A stretch of 64,000 nucleotides of DNA from Anomaloglossus baeobatrachus. Its lineage: Eukaryota > Chordata > Amphibia > Anura > Aromobatidae. Below, one piece after another: positions 22,343 to 32,769 of the stretch (position 1 is its first letter; every line of letters begins with the position of its first letter). Both the position numbers and the translations under genes were made by a program. The stretch is taken from contig NC_134357.1 in NCBI RefSeq assembly GCF_048569485.1, forward strand, positions 67,205,698 to 67,269,697, given 5' to 3'. The notes under the pieces were generated by a model. It was given only the letters and a program-made list of their open reading frames with translations, made no database searches and was not told the origin of the DNA.

Positions 22343-25300
22343 TGTGAGGTAGCGTGGTCGGCTGCGCGGCAGAAGACACGGGATCCAGGCACCAATGGTC
22401 ACAGCACACGGTTTATTGCACAAACAAATGTCCAACACAGCACACACAGGTGTGTCTCTGGCATAAACTCAGGGAGTTGTGTTCACTCCCTCACACTAAG
22501 GACCCACGCCCATGTTCCTGTTTCTTTTTAACCCTCCTTTCAGCCTGCAGGGAAACAGCATTAACCCTGGAGTGGAGTTGCTTTCTATACATGGAGGGAG
22601 CACAACCGGGGATGTCGCCCGTATAACAACTCAAAAGGCGAAAACCCCGTGGATGCCTGTGGCACCTCTCGGATGGCAAACATCAAATAGGGAAGCATCA
22701 TATCCCAGTCTTTCCCGTCTTTGGAAATCACCCTTTTGAGCATGGTTTTCAGGGTTTTATTGAATCGCTCCACTAAACCATCCGTTTGAGGATGATACAC
22801 AGACGTACGCAACTGCTTGATCTGGAGTAGCCGGCATAGCTCTTTGGTCACTTTAGACATGAATGGGGTCCCCTGATCCGTAAGGATCTCCTTGGGCAAC
22901 CCCACCCGGCAGAACACAGCAAACAACTCCCGAGCTATAAGCTTCGCCGCAGTATGTCTGAGAGGTATCGCCTCTGGATACCGGGTGGCATAGTCAACGA
23001 TCACTAGGATGTGTTGGTGCCCTCGAGCGGACTTTACGAGGGGCCCCACCAGATCCATCCCTATCCGTTCAAAAGGGACTTCTATAATGGGTAACGGTAC
23101 CAACGGACTACGAAAGTGGGCCAGGGGTGCCGTAAGCTGACACTCCGGGCAGGTTTCGCAGAACCGTTTTACCTCCCCAAAGACCCCGGGCCAATAGAAC
23201 CTTTGCAATATTCGCTCCTGCGTTTTCTTGACCCCTAGGTGGCCACTCATCAGGTGTTTATGAGCCAAGTCGAGGACCCGCCGGCGATATGGCTGGGGCA
23301 CCACCAACTGCTCTACCCCCACGCCCCGTATTTCATCTACCCGGTAGAGTAAATCCTGCTTAAGAGCGAAATGGGGGTACCTTACCTGGGCTCCGGGCAG
23401 CTGTGCCACCCCGTCAACCACTGTCACCCGACTCCGGGCATGTATTAATGTAGGGTCCTGGAGTTGGGCTGTCCCAAACGTATCCGGGGACGCCTCCAAC
23501 TCCGGGAGGGGCTCGACCATCTCAGCCTCTCCTGCCAATACCTCTAGGGGCGACCTATCGGGTTCACATTCTGTCCCTATCATGGGGACCCCTACGGCAG
23601 GCGTCCCAAATTCGGGATTGTCGGGCTCAGGTCCCGGACTGTCCAATACCTGAGGGGACTTAGGAGGCCCCTTCCATAGAGTCCAAAAATACGGCAAATC
23701 CCTTCCTAATATCACGTCATAGGGAAGAGCGTTAATAAGTCCCACCTCATGTTGCACCTGACCGCAGGGTGCTGTGATGGTGACAATCCCCGTGGGATAA
23801 TCTCGGCGGTCCCCATGTATGCAAACCACCCCCACGGTACGTCCTGTGGCCTTTACTTCAGCCCTTAGGGTTGATCGCACAAGGGTCACTAAGCTTCCGG
23901 AATCCAACAAGCCTGTAACCGGACATCCATTCACCTGTATTTGGCACAAGTGGGGCTCAGTCTCCGGGGAGACAAGGTCCGCGGTACACACCGCCTGAGC
24001 ATACATTGAACCCCGCCGGATAACCCCACAATCCATGGGCTCCGTGGTGAGTGGACACTGGGCTTCCATATGTCCCACCCGCTGGCACCGCCAACATCTA
24101 ATAGGGAAGGAAACCCCCTTGACGAGTTGTCGTTTAGGGTACATAACCTTCTGGACCTCAGGGACGGCGGGCGCGGCCTCAGACGGGACGGTAGCGGACT
24201 CCCGCACCGGTGTGTCCTTGGCCCGAGGTTTGGAGGGGCTGGACCGATGGGCGGCACGCAAAGTCTCAGTGTCCCGTATCAAGTCCTGCGTAGCCACATG
24301 CCGCTCCACCAGGCACACTAATTGGTCCAGGGTACTTGGGTCGCCCTGTCCTACCCACCGTTGAATGGTGACGGGTAAAGTGCGCACAAAGCGATCAACC
24401 ACTACCCTTTCCACCATTTGCGCAGGGCTCAGAGTGTCAGGCTGCAACCACTTCTTAACCAGATGCAACAAGTCATAGGCCTGGGAGCGTACGGGTTTGA
24501 CTTCCTCATAGAACCACTGATTTACCCGCTGAGCCCGTACATAGGTATTCACCCCCAACCGAGCAAGTATTTCGGCTTTCAGGGTCTCATATTCTATGGT
24601 GTCCTCGGTACAGAGGTCCAGGTATGCTTTTTGGGGCTCCACCGTCAGATAGGGCGACAATACCTCAGCCCACTGGGGGGTCGGCAGCTTTTCCCGCTCG
24701 GCCACCCGCTCAAACACCGCCAGGAACGCTTCCACATCATCCCCCGGGGTTATCTTTTGCAACGCTTGTCTCACCGTTTTCCGGACGCTGCCGTCGTCAC
24801 CCTGTCCCGGGGTTGTTGCTGCCGGTCCGGCACGGATCGACTTGGCCAGGAGAACCATCTGTTCTTGGTGCCTTTGTTCCTGCAATTGCAAGGATTGCTG
24901 CTGACGATCCAACGACCGGAGCAGGTGTGCATTGGTCTGTTGTTGCTGTGCATTAGCCTGAGCCAGCTGCTTTAGTATGTCCTCCATGGCGTCGCCGGGT
25001 TTGGGCTGTAGTATAGCCGCTCGAATCCAGGACATGCGCTGCCGGGTCACCAGGGATGGATGCTACACCTCACCGGGCTGGCGTGCCCGCATTCTCCACC
25101 ATCTGTGAGGTAGCGTGGTCGGCTGCGCGGCAGAAGACATGGCATCCAGGCACCAATGGTCACAGCACACGGTTTATTGCACAAACAAATGTCCAACACA
25201 GCACACACAGGTGTGTCTCTGGCATAAACTCAGGGAGTTGTGTTCACTCCCTCACACTAAGGACCCACGCCCATGTTCCTGTTTCCTTTTAACCCTCCTT

Positions 25301-25417
25301 TCAGCCTGCAGGGAAACAGCATTAACCCTGGAGTGGAGTTGCTTTCTATACATGGAGGGAGCACAACCGGGGCGAGACATACCGGCCGTCATAGATAACC
25401 CCGGTCACAGTCTCACA
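22343..25417 (-). mobile_element. LTR retroelement (Ty3/gypsy-type) with gag, protease and integrase parts
   Basis: Read on the minus strand, the element starts at an LTR of about 314 bp (25104-25417) and ends with a related terminal repeat at 22343. Both copies share TGTGAGGTAGCGTGGTCGG with about three differences in their common part, so the insertion is fairly recent. A 4-bp ATAC flanks both sides (22339-22342 and 25418-25421). The sequence next to the 5' LTR, TGGTGGAGAATGCGGGC, is a plausible primer-binding site. The interior encodes gag, a zinc knuckle, protease and integrase. Reverse transcriptase and RNase H are not recognisable, so the copy is incomplete and non-autonomous. It lies in a foldback element. 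Confidence 0.88.
22585..25035 (-). CDS. gag-protease-integrase frame of the LTR element (fossil virus-like element)
   Basis: One minus-strand frame of about 816 codons from the ATG at 25035 (MSWIRAAILQ). The gag part has a glutamine-rich coiled-coil-like N terminus (about residues 30-60) and a capsid-like region. A CCHC knuckle CWRCQRVGHMEAQC lies near residue 330. The protease motif GLLDSGSLVTLV follows near residue 395. An integrase has an HHCC zinc-binding segment (HKHLMSGHLG, then CETCPEC) and a catalytic core with IVDYATRYPEAIP, LTDQGTPFMS and the HPQTDGLVERFNKT block. Gag packages RNA, and integrase would insert the DNA copy. The combination in one frame without a polymerase domain is unusual. 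I regard the copy as broken but coding over a long stretch. Confidence 0.82.
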   Translation of the reverse strand: MSWIRAAILQPKPGDAMEDILKQLAQANAQQQQTNAHLLRSLDRQQQSLQLQEQRHQEQMVLLAKSIRAGPAATTPGQGDDGSVRKTVRQALQKITPGDDVEAFLAVFERVAEREKLPTPQWAEVLSPYLTVEPQKAYLDLCTEDTIEYETLKAEILARLGVNTYVRAQRVNQWFYEEVKPVRSQAYDLLHLVKKWLQPDTLSPAQMVERVVVDRFVRTLPVTIQRWVGQGDPSTLDQLVCLVERHVATQDLIRDTETLRAAHRSSPSKPRAKDTPVRESATVPSEAAPAVPEVQKVMYPKRQLVKGVSFPIRCWRCQRVGHMEAQCPLTTEPMDCGVIRRGSMYAQAVCTADLVSPETEPHLCQIQVNGCPVTGLLDSGSLVTLVRSTLRAEVKATGRTVGVVCIHGDRRDYPTGIVTITAPCGQVQHEVGLINALPYDVILGRDLPYFWTLWKGPPKSPQVLDSPGPEPDNPEFGTPAVGVPMIGTECEPDRSPLEVLAGEAEMVEPLPELEASPDTFGTAQLQDPTLIHARSRVTVVDGVAQLPGAQVRYPHFALKQDLLYRVDEIRGVGVEQLVVPQPYRRRVLDLAHKHLMSGHLGVKKTQERILQRFYWPGVFGEVKRFCETCPECQLTAPLAHFRSPLVPLPIIEVPFERIGMDLVGPLVKSARGHQHILVIVDYATRYPEAIPLRHTAAKLIARELFAVFCRVGLPKEILTDQGTPFMSKVTKELCRLLQIKQLRTSVYHPQTDGLVERFNKTLKTMLKRVISKDGKDWDMMLPYLMFAIREVPQASTGFSPFELLYGRHPRLCSLHV

Positions 25418-25985
25418 ATACTAATCAAAAAAGACTGACTGGAACACCTATATGTGTGAATTAGGTGCTAGCCTAAAAATATATGACTATAATACAGATA
25501 ATAAGCTGCACACTAACCACTATAAAAATATAAACATGCAATATCCAGTTTCTTCTGACTGAGAAGCCAGAACCCCCCCCTATTACCAGACTCTATTCAT
25601 GATCCTGTATAGCCAGGAGCCTGTCTGCCCATACTTGTAGATTTTAAAAATGCATATAGAGAGGCATTAAGGTTAGGTTCCTGAAAAATTAGAGATTGCC
25701 TTGTTTACCATTTGCTAAACATATCTACTATTTTCAAATATTTATAGCAATTTTGCAATACCATTTTTCGTGTATTTCATTTTTTACAGATAGTTAAATG
25801 TATTTTTCATTATTCACAGTATCCCTATAGCAGTAATGCTTCACCATTTTTCATGTTTATATTTTGATAGTAATTAGTGTGCAGCATATTATCTTTATTA
25901 TAGCCTTGTATTTTTAAGCTAGCACCTAATTCACACATATAGGTGTTCCAGTCAGTCTTTTCTGATTAGCAGCTCAACAATGTCA

Positions 25986-26177
25986 CTGGTCCGAACTGTC
26001 AGTTCAGCACCACCTCGTAAGCAGGAAGCAGAGAGGCAGGGAATAGGGATGAGCCACCCTGAGCGGTAAAATTTGTAGTTCGTACCGGACATCAGGTGAC
26101 CGGGACTCAGACCTGAACATGGACTTCTAACTGTATGTTCTGTTTGGATTTACCATGCGAATAAAATTAGTTGAAAG
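25986..26177. other. no gene seen
   Basis: Short spacer between the foldback element and the GA-rich tract. It contains an unassigned segment with CACCCTGAGCGG and ACTCAGACCTGAACAT. Confidence 0.4.
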
Positions 26178-26665
26178 GCAGCAGAGCGGAGAGAGTGAGA
26201 GCGAGACAGAGAGAAAGCAAGCGAGAGTGAGAGAAAGAGCGAGAGAGAGCGTGAAAGAGCGATAGACAGAGCGAGAAAGATCCAGAGCGAGAGAGAGAGA
26301 GCAAGAGAGAGAGCGAGACAGCAAGAGACAGAGAGTGAGAGACAGAGCGAGAGAGAGCAAGAGAGAGAGTGAAAGCGAGATAGAGAGCGAGTGAGACAGA
26401 GTGAAAGAGAGAGAGAACGAGTGAGAGAGGACGAGAGAGAGTGAGAGAGAGAACAAGATAGAGAGCGAGTGAGATAGAGAAAGAGAGCAAGCGAGAGAGA
26501 GCAAGTGAAAGCGAGAGAGACAGAGCGAATGAGCGAGAGCGAGTGAGATATAGAGCGAGAGGCATAGAGAGAGAGCGAGGGAGACAACGAGAGAGCGAGT
26601 GAGATAGAGAAAGAGAGAGCGAGTGAGATAGAGAGCGAATGAGAGAGAGCGAGAGAGAGAATTAC
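26178..26665. repeat. GA-rich polypurine tract
   Basis: About 490 bp on the plus strand are almost pure purine, built from GAGA with AGCGAG, AGTGAG and ACAGAG interruptions. Long homopurine-homopyrimidine tracts can form triplex DNA, but this is a general property and is not shown here. The minus-strand serine/leucine-rich frames of 125-217 codons are composition artefacts. Confidence 0.93.
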
Positions 26666-26948
26666 TGCGATGATTTTACAGCACAGAAGTTTGGGTCGAC
26701 TTGTATGGGGTTTGGAGTCTGGAGTCAACTTCAGTTCTTCAATCAAATTTTTTTTATAGTCCGGTTGAATCTGGTGAAATTGAACATCCACCGGTCCGCT
26801 CATCTCTAGCTGGGAAGAGAAGCGCTCCTGAAGTAAAGATGGGATACAGCCATTTACTGGTGATATTCTCCTGCTTGCTTGCTTTCAGTCCTTGGATCAT
26901 TTACAGCCACCTTTAACTCCACAGAACTTTGACTGACAGCTTGCTTTG
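26666..26948. other. no gene seen
   Basis: Spacer between two simple-sequence tracts. It includes TTCAGTTCTTCAATCAAA and CTAGCTGGGAAGAGAAGC with no recognised family. Nothing here supports an exon. Confidence 0.4.
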
Positions 26949-27435
26949 CACACACACACACACACTGCACACACACACTGCACACACACACACTGCACAC
27001 ACACACTGCACACACACACACTGCGCACACACACTACACACACACACACAGGCACACACACTGCACACACAAACACTGCACACACACACACACACACATG
27101 CACTGAACACATACACTGCACACATACACACACACAAACACTGCACACACATACATACACAGTGTTTACACACACACTGCACACTCACACACACACTGCA
27201 CACACACACTGCACACACACACACTGCACACACACACTGTGCACACACCCACACACACCGTGCACACACACTACACACACACACACACACAGGCACACAC
27301 ACTGCACACACACACTGCACACACAAACACCGCACACACACACACACACACGCACTGAACACATACACTGCACACATACACACACACAAACACTGCACAC
27401 ACATACATACACAGTGTTTACACACACACTGCACA

Positions 27436-27476
<41 letters not shown>
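26949..27476. repeat. CA-rich tract with ~250-bp internal duplication
   Basis: Runs of CACACA broken by TGCACA dominate. A block containing TGAACACATACACTGCACAC and AGTGTTTACACACACACTGC occurs at about 27105-27190 and again at 27355-27440, about 252 bp apart. The tract therefore grew by duplication of a longer block as well as by slippage. Frames of up to 196 codons here are artefacts. Confidence 0.92.
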
Positions 27477-27481
<5 letters not shown>

Positions 27482-27768
27482 CAAGCTGTCAATTAAAGTA
27501 CTGGGGAGCGATTTGAGCTGTCTCTCATGGTATTAATGAGGGGTGACTGTTAAACTCCTGGGAGGATATAAGCTCCTTCCCTCCCGGTGGTTGTGCTGTC
27601 TGTAGTGCAGTCAGAAAGCATTTTAACACTATTTTCCTGCAGATTAACTCCATATCTACGGGTATATATTGTGTTTGCACATGAAGGGTTCCCTTTAAAA
27701 AGTGACTCATGCCATTTCCTGTTCTAAAAATGTTTATTCTACATTGTTTATTAGCAGCTTGTAAATAC
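27477..27768. other. no gene seen; ends with the hAT target duplication
   Basis: Spacer sequence. GGGTTCCCTTTAAA at about 27686 resembles the end of the TTAA-type MITEs at 6509 and 7137, but no partner end was found. The last 8 bp (27761-27768, GTAAATAC) are the target duplication of the hAT element that follows. Confidence 0.5.
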
Positions 27769-28570
27769 TAGAGTTGAGCGCGGTTCGCGGTTCGAGGTTC
27801 TCCAGTTCGCGGCTCGAGTGATTTTGGGGGCTGTTCTAGATCGAACTAGAACTCGAGCTTTTTTGCAAAAGCTCGATAGTTCTAGATACGTTCGAGAACA
27901 GTTCTAGCAGCAAAAAGACCAGCTAATTAGTAGCTGGCTTTCCGCTGTAATAGTGTAAGTCACTCTGTGACTCACACTATTATGAAATTTCAGTGTATAG
28001 TGTGCGGGAACAGCGCATTCAGATCACTGCTGTATGGATAATGGCGATCGCCATTTTTTTTGTTTTTTTCCTTGTCTTCCTTCCCTAAGCGCGCGCGTGT
28101 AGTGGGGCGGGCCAGCATGTCAGCCAATCCCAGACACACACACAGCTAAGTGGACTTTTAGCCAGAGAAGCAACGGCATGTGTGATAGGATGTCCATGTC
28201 ACATGTCCCTGCATTATAAAACCGGACATTTTCCTCCAGCACGCCATTATCTGCCTTCTGCGTCCTTGGTGTCAGACATCACTGGCGCAGCTCCTATCGC
28301 CGATACAGCTGTATACGCTCCATACACAGCGCTGGACAGCTTAGGGATAGCACTTTCTATCAGTCCTTTTAAGGGCTCATACCGGTAGGGTCAGAGCCAT
28401 AGGTGACAGGTCCTGAAAACAGAGTTTAACAGCTACAGAAGATGACAGCGTCTGTGTAGCTAAGGTCAGGGATTTCCTCGCTGCATTTCCCCATTAGGAG
28501 GGATAGAAAGGCAGGCTTCCTTTCCTCTACCCAGAGACCCACAACCCTGGCACTGTACCCTCCTGCCCTT

Positions 28571-28910
28571 TGCACACTCAAACTCATTGTTACTAAGCCA
28601 TTATACTAGCAAACACTGAGTGAACTTAGTGGCATCCTAAAAGTGGCTGTTGGACTTCTGTATTGTCCCACTAGTGCAAAGATATTTGCAGCACGTCTGC
28701 CTGCATTGCACACTCAATCTGATAGTTACTAAGCCATTATACTAGCAAACACTGAGTGAACTTAGTGGCATCCTAAACGTGGCTCTTGGACTTCTGTATT
28801 GTCCCACTAGTGCAAAGATATTTGCAGCACGTCTGCCTGCATTGCACACTCAAACTGATAGTTACTAACTCTAAGCAATTATACTACCAAACACTGCTGC
28901 CAGTTTAAGG
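28571..28910. repeat. 136-bp tandem repeat in the hAT 5' region
   Basis: Three copies begin TGCACACTCAA near 28571, 28707 and 28843, spaced 136 bp. The first two are nearly identical (ACTAGCAAACACTGAGTGAA, then TGTCCCACTAGTGCAAAG). The third is partial and more diverged. Subterminal repeats of this type are common in hAT elements as transposase-binding regions; that role is an inference here. Confidence 0.85.
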
Positions 28911-29043
28911 GCCGTAGTTGCATTGTCAGGAATAATTATTGTTGTTTATTCTCCTGTTAATAAAGCTAGACCACCGCTGAAATCTACACCGCCTCTCAAT
29001 TTTTACTACCACATTTTAAGTGCACAATCTTGTCGCAATCAAA

Positions 29044-32000
29044 ATGAGTGGCAAAATGACAGATGCTGGTGGAAAGGGGAAGAGGCGTGTTGGAAAAGGA
29101 AAAAAAGGGTTTGTCCGTGGGGAAGGTGGCAAAGCTCCATTAACATCTGCTGAAGATAGACCATCTTCCAGCAAAAGTAAGATGTCTACTACTTACCGTG
29201 GACAATCCGATGTGCTCCCTTTTTTACGGACACGGACAACTGGAACAAAGGTAGATGATGGCCAAAAAAGGAAAATGCTTGAATGGATCTCAAGTGGTCC
29301 AACAAGTGCCCTCTCCGCCACCTCAACTACCGCATCCAAAAAACACCAGTCCTCTGAGTTGTCATCCCAATCAAACTTGCTTTCTCCCAGCTCTGAAGTC
29401 TCCATCCGCCCTGCACAGTATGGTGGAACTGAGATGGCTGAGTCTGCAGAGCTGTTCAGTCACACTATAGCTTGGGAATCAGAGGTCTGCTCCCAAGCTA
29501 CAGTGAGTACAGACCAGGAAATGGTCTGCAGTGATGCCCAGAACCTTTGTCACTCTGTTTCAGGCCGTGAGGACCAAGTTTCTGAGCATAATGTTGACCC
29601 TTTTTCACAAACTGTAACACCTGTTGTTATAGACAATGAGGAACATACTGATGACGATGAGACGCAGATACCAGATTGGGATGATAACTTAAATGTTCGG
29701 TTAGGGCAAGAACAGGCTCGGTCTGAGGGTGAGGGGAGTGCAAACACAACAATTGATGAAGAAGTTCTAGATCCCACCTACTGTCAACCCACAGTCAGGC
29801 CCTCGAGGAGGTCAACAGAGACGGTGGAGGAGGATGCAACTGACGACGAAGTTACCTTGCGCCTTCCTGGACAGAGTAGGAGTACTGGTAGCACGTCTAC
29901 AACTGCATACTCAGCCACCACTGTGCCTCTGAGCACTAGTCGGGAAGGATCAGCAGGTCGCATGCCCTCTAAGCCTTGCCTAGCCTGGTCCTTTTTTGAC
30001 ATAGCAAGAGATCGCCCAAATTATGTGATCTGTAAAATTTGTCATGATTCTGTTAGTAGAGGGCAAAACCTCAGCAGTTTGACAACTTCTTCCATGAATC
30101 GTCACATGAATAAATATCATATGTCCCGGTGGGAAGCTCACCGTGCTGCAATGCGGCCTAGCGGAGCGAACCATCCACCGCCTGCACCTTCTAGTTCATC
30201 CGCGCGCTCTTCATCTTCTAGGACTGTGGGGACAGCTGTCACACCTGGTTTTCCACGCACAACTTCCACCACTGTAACCGCAACAGGCAGTTTGCTTGGT
30301 AGGTCGTCAGTTGGTTTGGAAGGGGAAACAAGTACGTGTGTACAGCTCTCTCAGACATCGATAGCACCAACGTTTGATGAAGGCGACATCATGTCTACGC
30401 CTGCACTTTCCTCACAAAGCTGCATTTTTCCAGGGACACCCTACTCAACACCGTCTACACACAGCAGCCAGATCTCTGTCCCTCAGATGTGGAGAAATAA
30501 AAGGCCATTTCCTCCGACCCATGAAAAAGCTAAGAGGTTGACTTTATCCCTCTGTAAGCTCTTGGCTACCGAAATGCTGCCTTTCCGCCTGGTGGACACA
30601 CAGGATTTTAGAGACCTTATGTCTGTCGCTGTGCCCCAGTACCAGATGCCCAGTCGCCACTACTTCTCTAAAAAAGGTGTGCCCGCGCTACACCAGCATG
30701 TCGAACACAACATCACCGATTCCTTGAGAAACTCTGTGTGTGAACGGGTGCATTTCACCACCGATACTTGGACCAGTAAGCATGGACAGGGACGTTACAT
30801 GTCGCTGACTGGGCACTGGGTAACTATGGTGATAGATGGTGAAGGGTCTGCTGCACAAGTCTTGCCGTCCTCACGACTTGTGTGTCAATCCTCTGTCTGT
30901 CCAAGTTCCGCCACTGCTTCTGCCTCCTCCACCTCATCTGGGTCCTCCACCTCCGCCCCAAGCCTGCCTGGTCAGGCCACCAGCGTTCTCACTGTGCAGA
31001 AGGAATCACACACCCCTCATTACTATGCTGGCAGCAGACCGCAACGGCATCAGGCGGTCTTTAGCTTGACATGTCTTAGAAATAGGAGTCACACAGCGGC
31101 TGAGTTGTGGGCAGCTCTGGAGACTGAGTTTAATAAATGGTTGTCTCCACTCAACCTACAGCCTGGTAAGGCCGTGTGCGACAATGCTGCAAACCTGGGT
31201 GCGGCCCTTCGCCTGGGCAAGGTGACACACGTGCCTTGTATGGCTCACGTGTTGAACCTTGTTGTCCAGCAATTTTTAACACACTATCCCGGCCTAGATG
31301 GCCTTCTGACCAGGGCACGAAAACTGTCTGCTCACTTCCGCCGTTCAACCGCCGCAGCTGAGCGACTTGCATCGCTCCAGAAGTCTTTCGGCCTGCCGGT
31401 TCATCGCCTGAAATGCGATGTGCCGACACTCTGGAATTTCGACTCTCCACATGTTACAGCGAATGTGGCAGCACCGCCGAGCCCTGGTGCAATACGTCAT
31501 GACGTATAGCCTGGGCCAACGAGATGCAGAGGTGGGGCAGATCACCCTGATGGAGTGGTCTCAGATCAAGGACCTATGCAACCTTCTGCACAGTTTCGAC
31601 ATGGCGACGAATATGTTTAGCGCTGACAATGCCATTATCAGCATGACAATTCCAGTCATTTACATGCTGGAGCACACGCTAAACACTATTCGGAGTCAGG
31701 GGGTGAGACAACAGGAAGGGGAGGAACTACAGGAGGATTCATATGCGCAAGGGACAACAACATCACCAAGGTCCAGACGTTCATCATCACCAATGCGGCA
31801 GGCATGGGACCATGGGGGACAGGGATCAACAAGGGCGCATGGTAGCAGGCGAAATGTTGAGGAAGGTGCAGGAGAACATGAAGAAATGGAGGACGAACTG
31901 TCCATGGACATGGAAGACTCAGCGGATGAGGGAGACCTTGGTCAAATTTCAGTTGAAAGAGGTTGGGGGAGATGTCAGAGGAAGAAAGAACGGTTAGCAC

Positions 32001-32769
32001 CTCTATGCCACAAACACAGCGTGGACTTGGTCCGCATGGCTGCGCAAGACACATGAGCGCCTTCTTGCTGCACTACCTCCAACATGACCCTCGTATTGTC
32101 AAAATTAGAAGTGATGATGACTACTGGCTTGCCACACTATTAGATCCCCGGTACAAGTCCAAATTTTGTGACATAATTCCAGCCATAGAAAGGGACGCAC
32201 GTATGCAGGAGTATCAGCAGAAGCTGCTACTCGATCTTAGCTCGGCTTTTCCACCAAACAACCGTGCAGGTGCAGGGAGTGAATCTCCCAGTTGTAACTT
32301 GACAAACATGGGACGGTCTCGTCATCTTCAACAGTCTACTCGTCCCAGTATCACCGTATCTGGTGCTGGTAACAGCAATTTTATGGAATCTTTTCATAAT
32401 TTTTTTAGACCGTCCTTTGCAAGGCCAACAGAGACAACAAGTCTGACACATAGTCAACGGCTGGAGAGGATGATACAGGAGTATCTCTAAATGAACATCG
32501 ATGCCATGACTTTGCAAATGGAGCCTTGCTCATTTTGGGCTTCAAATCTTGAAAAATGGCCAGAGCTCTCAACTTACGCCTTGGAGATTTTGTCGTGTCC
32601 AGCTGCCAGCGTTGTCTCTGAACGTGTCTTCAGTGCTGCTGGGTGTGTGCTGATAGATAAGCGCACGCGTCTGTCCAGTGACAATGTGGACAGACTAACG
32701 TTCATCAAAATGAACAAGTCATGGATCCACAAGGAATTTACTACCCCTGTGTCATCCTGGGGAGAGTAA
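29044..32769 (+). pseudogene. hAT transposase, frame-disrupted
   Basis: The first good start is ATG 29044 (MSGKMTDAGGKGKRRVG). A BED-type zinc finger lies near residues 320-360 (WSFFDIARDRPNYVICKIC, then HMNKYH). The RNase H-like core follows, with VHFTTDTWTSKHGQGRYMSL carrying the first catalytic Asp and KAVCDNAANLG the second. MAHVLNLVVQQFL and a transposase helical region come next. The C-terminal hAT dimerisation region is ILSCPAASVVSERVFSAAG. The first frame is open from 29044 to 31509, but similarity moves to the next frame at about 31440, returns near 32000, and meets a stop at 32488-32490 before the dimerisation region. About two frameshifts and one stop therefore separate it from a complete gene. 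It would have cut and pasted the surrounding element. Confidence 0.9.

Larger units (their letters stand above)
21958..25985. mobile_element. foldback DNA element split by an LTR element
   Basis: Two arms of roughly 340-380 bp are inverted relative to each other. The left arm is 21958-22337, from GATAATAAGCTGCACACTA to TCAGTCAGAAGAAACTA. The right arm is 25549-25915, from TAGTTTCTTCTGACTGA to the complement of the left start. A further inverted pair lies outside and between: AAGACTGACTGGAACACCTA at 25429 against its complement near 25950. The GATAATAAGCTGCACAC sequence also recurs in direct orientation at 25497, so the internal structure has been rearranged. No transposase was seen; the family is unknown. 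An LTR element occupies 22343-25417. Confidence 0.65.

Noticed and set aside
22339-25421. An envelope-bearing retrovirus
   Set aside because: No envelope-like signal peptide, furin site or membrane anchor was seen after the integrase region, and the domain set fits Ty3/gypsy.
26127-26803. Serine/leucine-rich open frames in the GA tract
   Set aside because: They are low-complexity translations of a polypurine tract in all three frames.
26897-27536. Cys/Val-rich and His/Thr-rich frames in the CA tract
   Set aside because: They are low-complexity translations of CACACA and TGTGTG runs on both strands.
30806-31069. Short frames overlapping the hAT transposase
   Set aside because: They are shadows of the transposase frame with no motif of their own.
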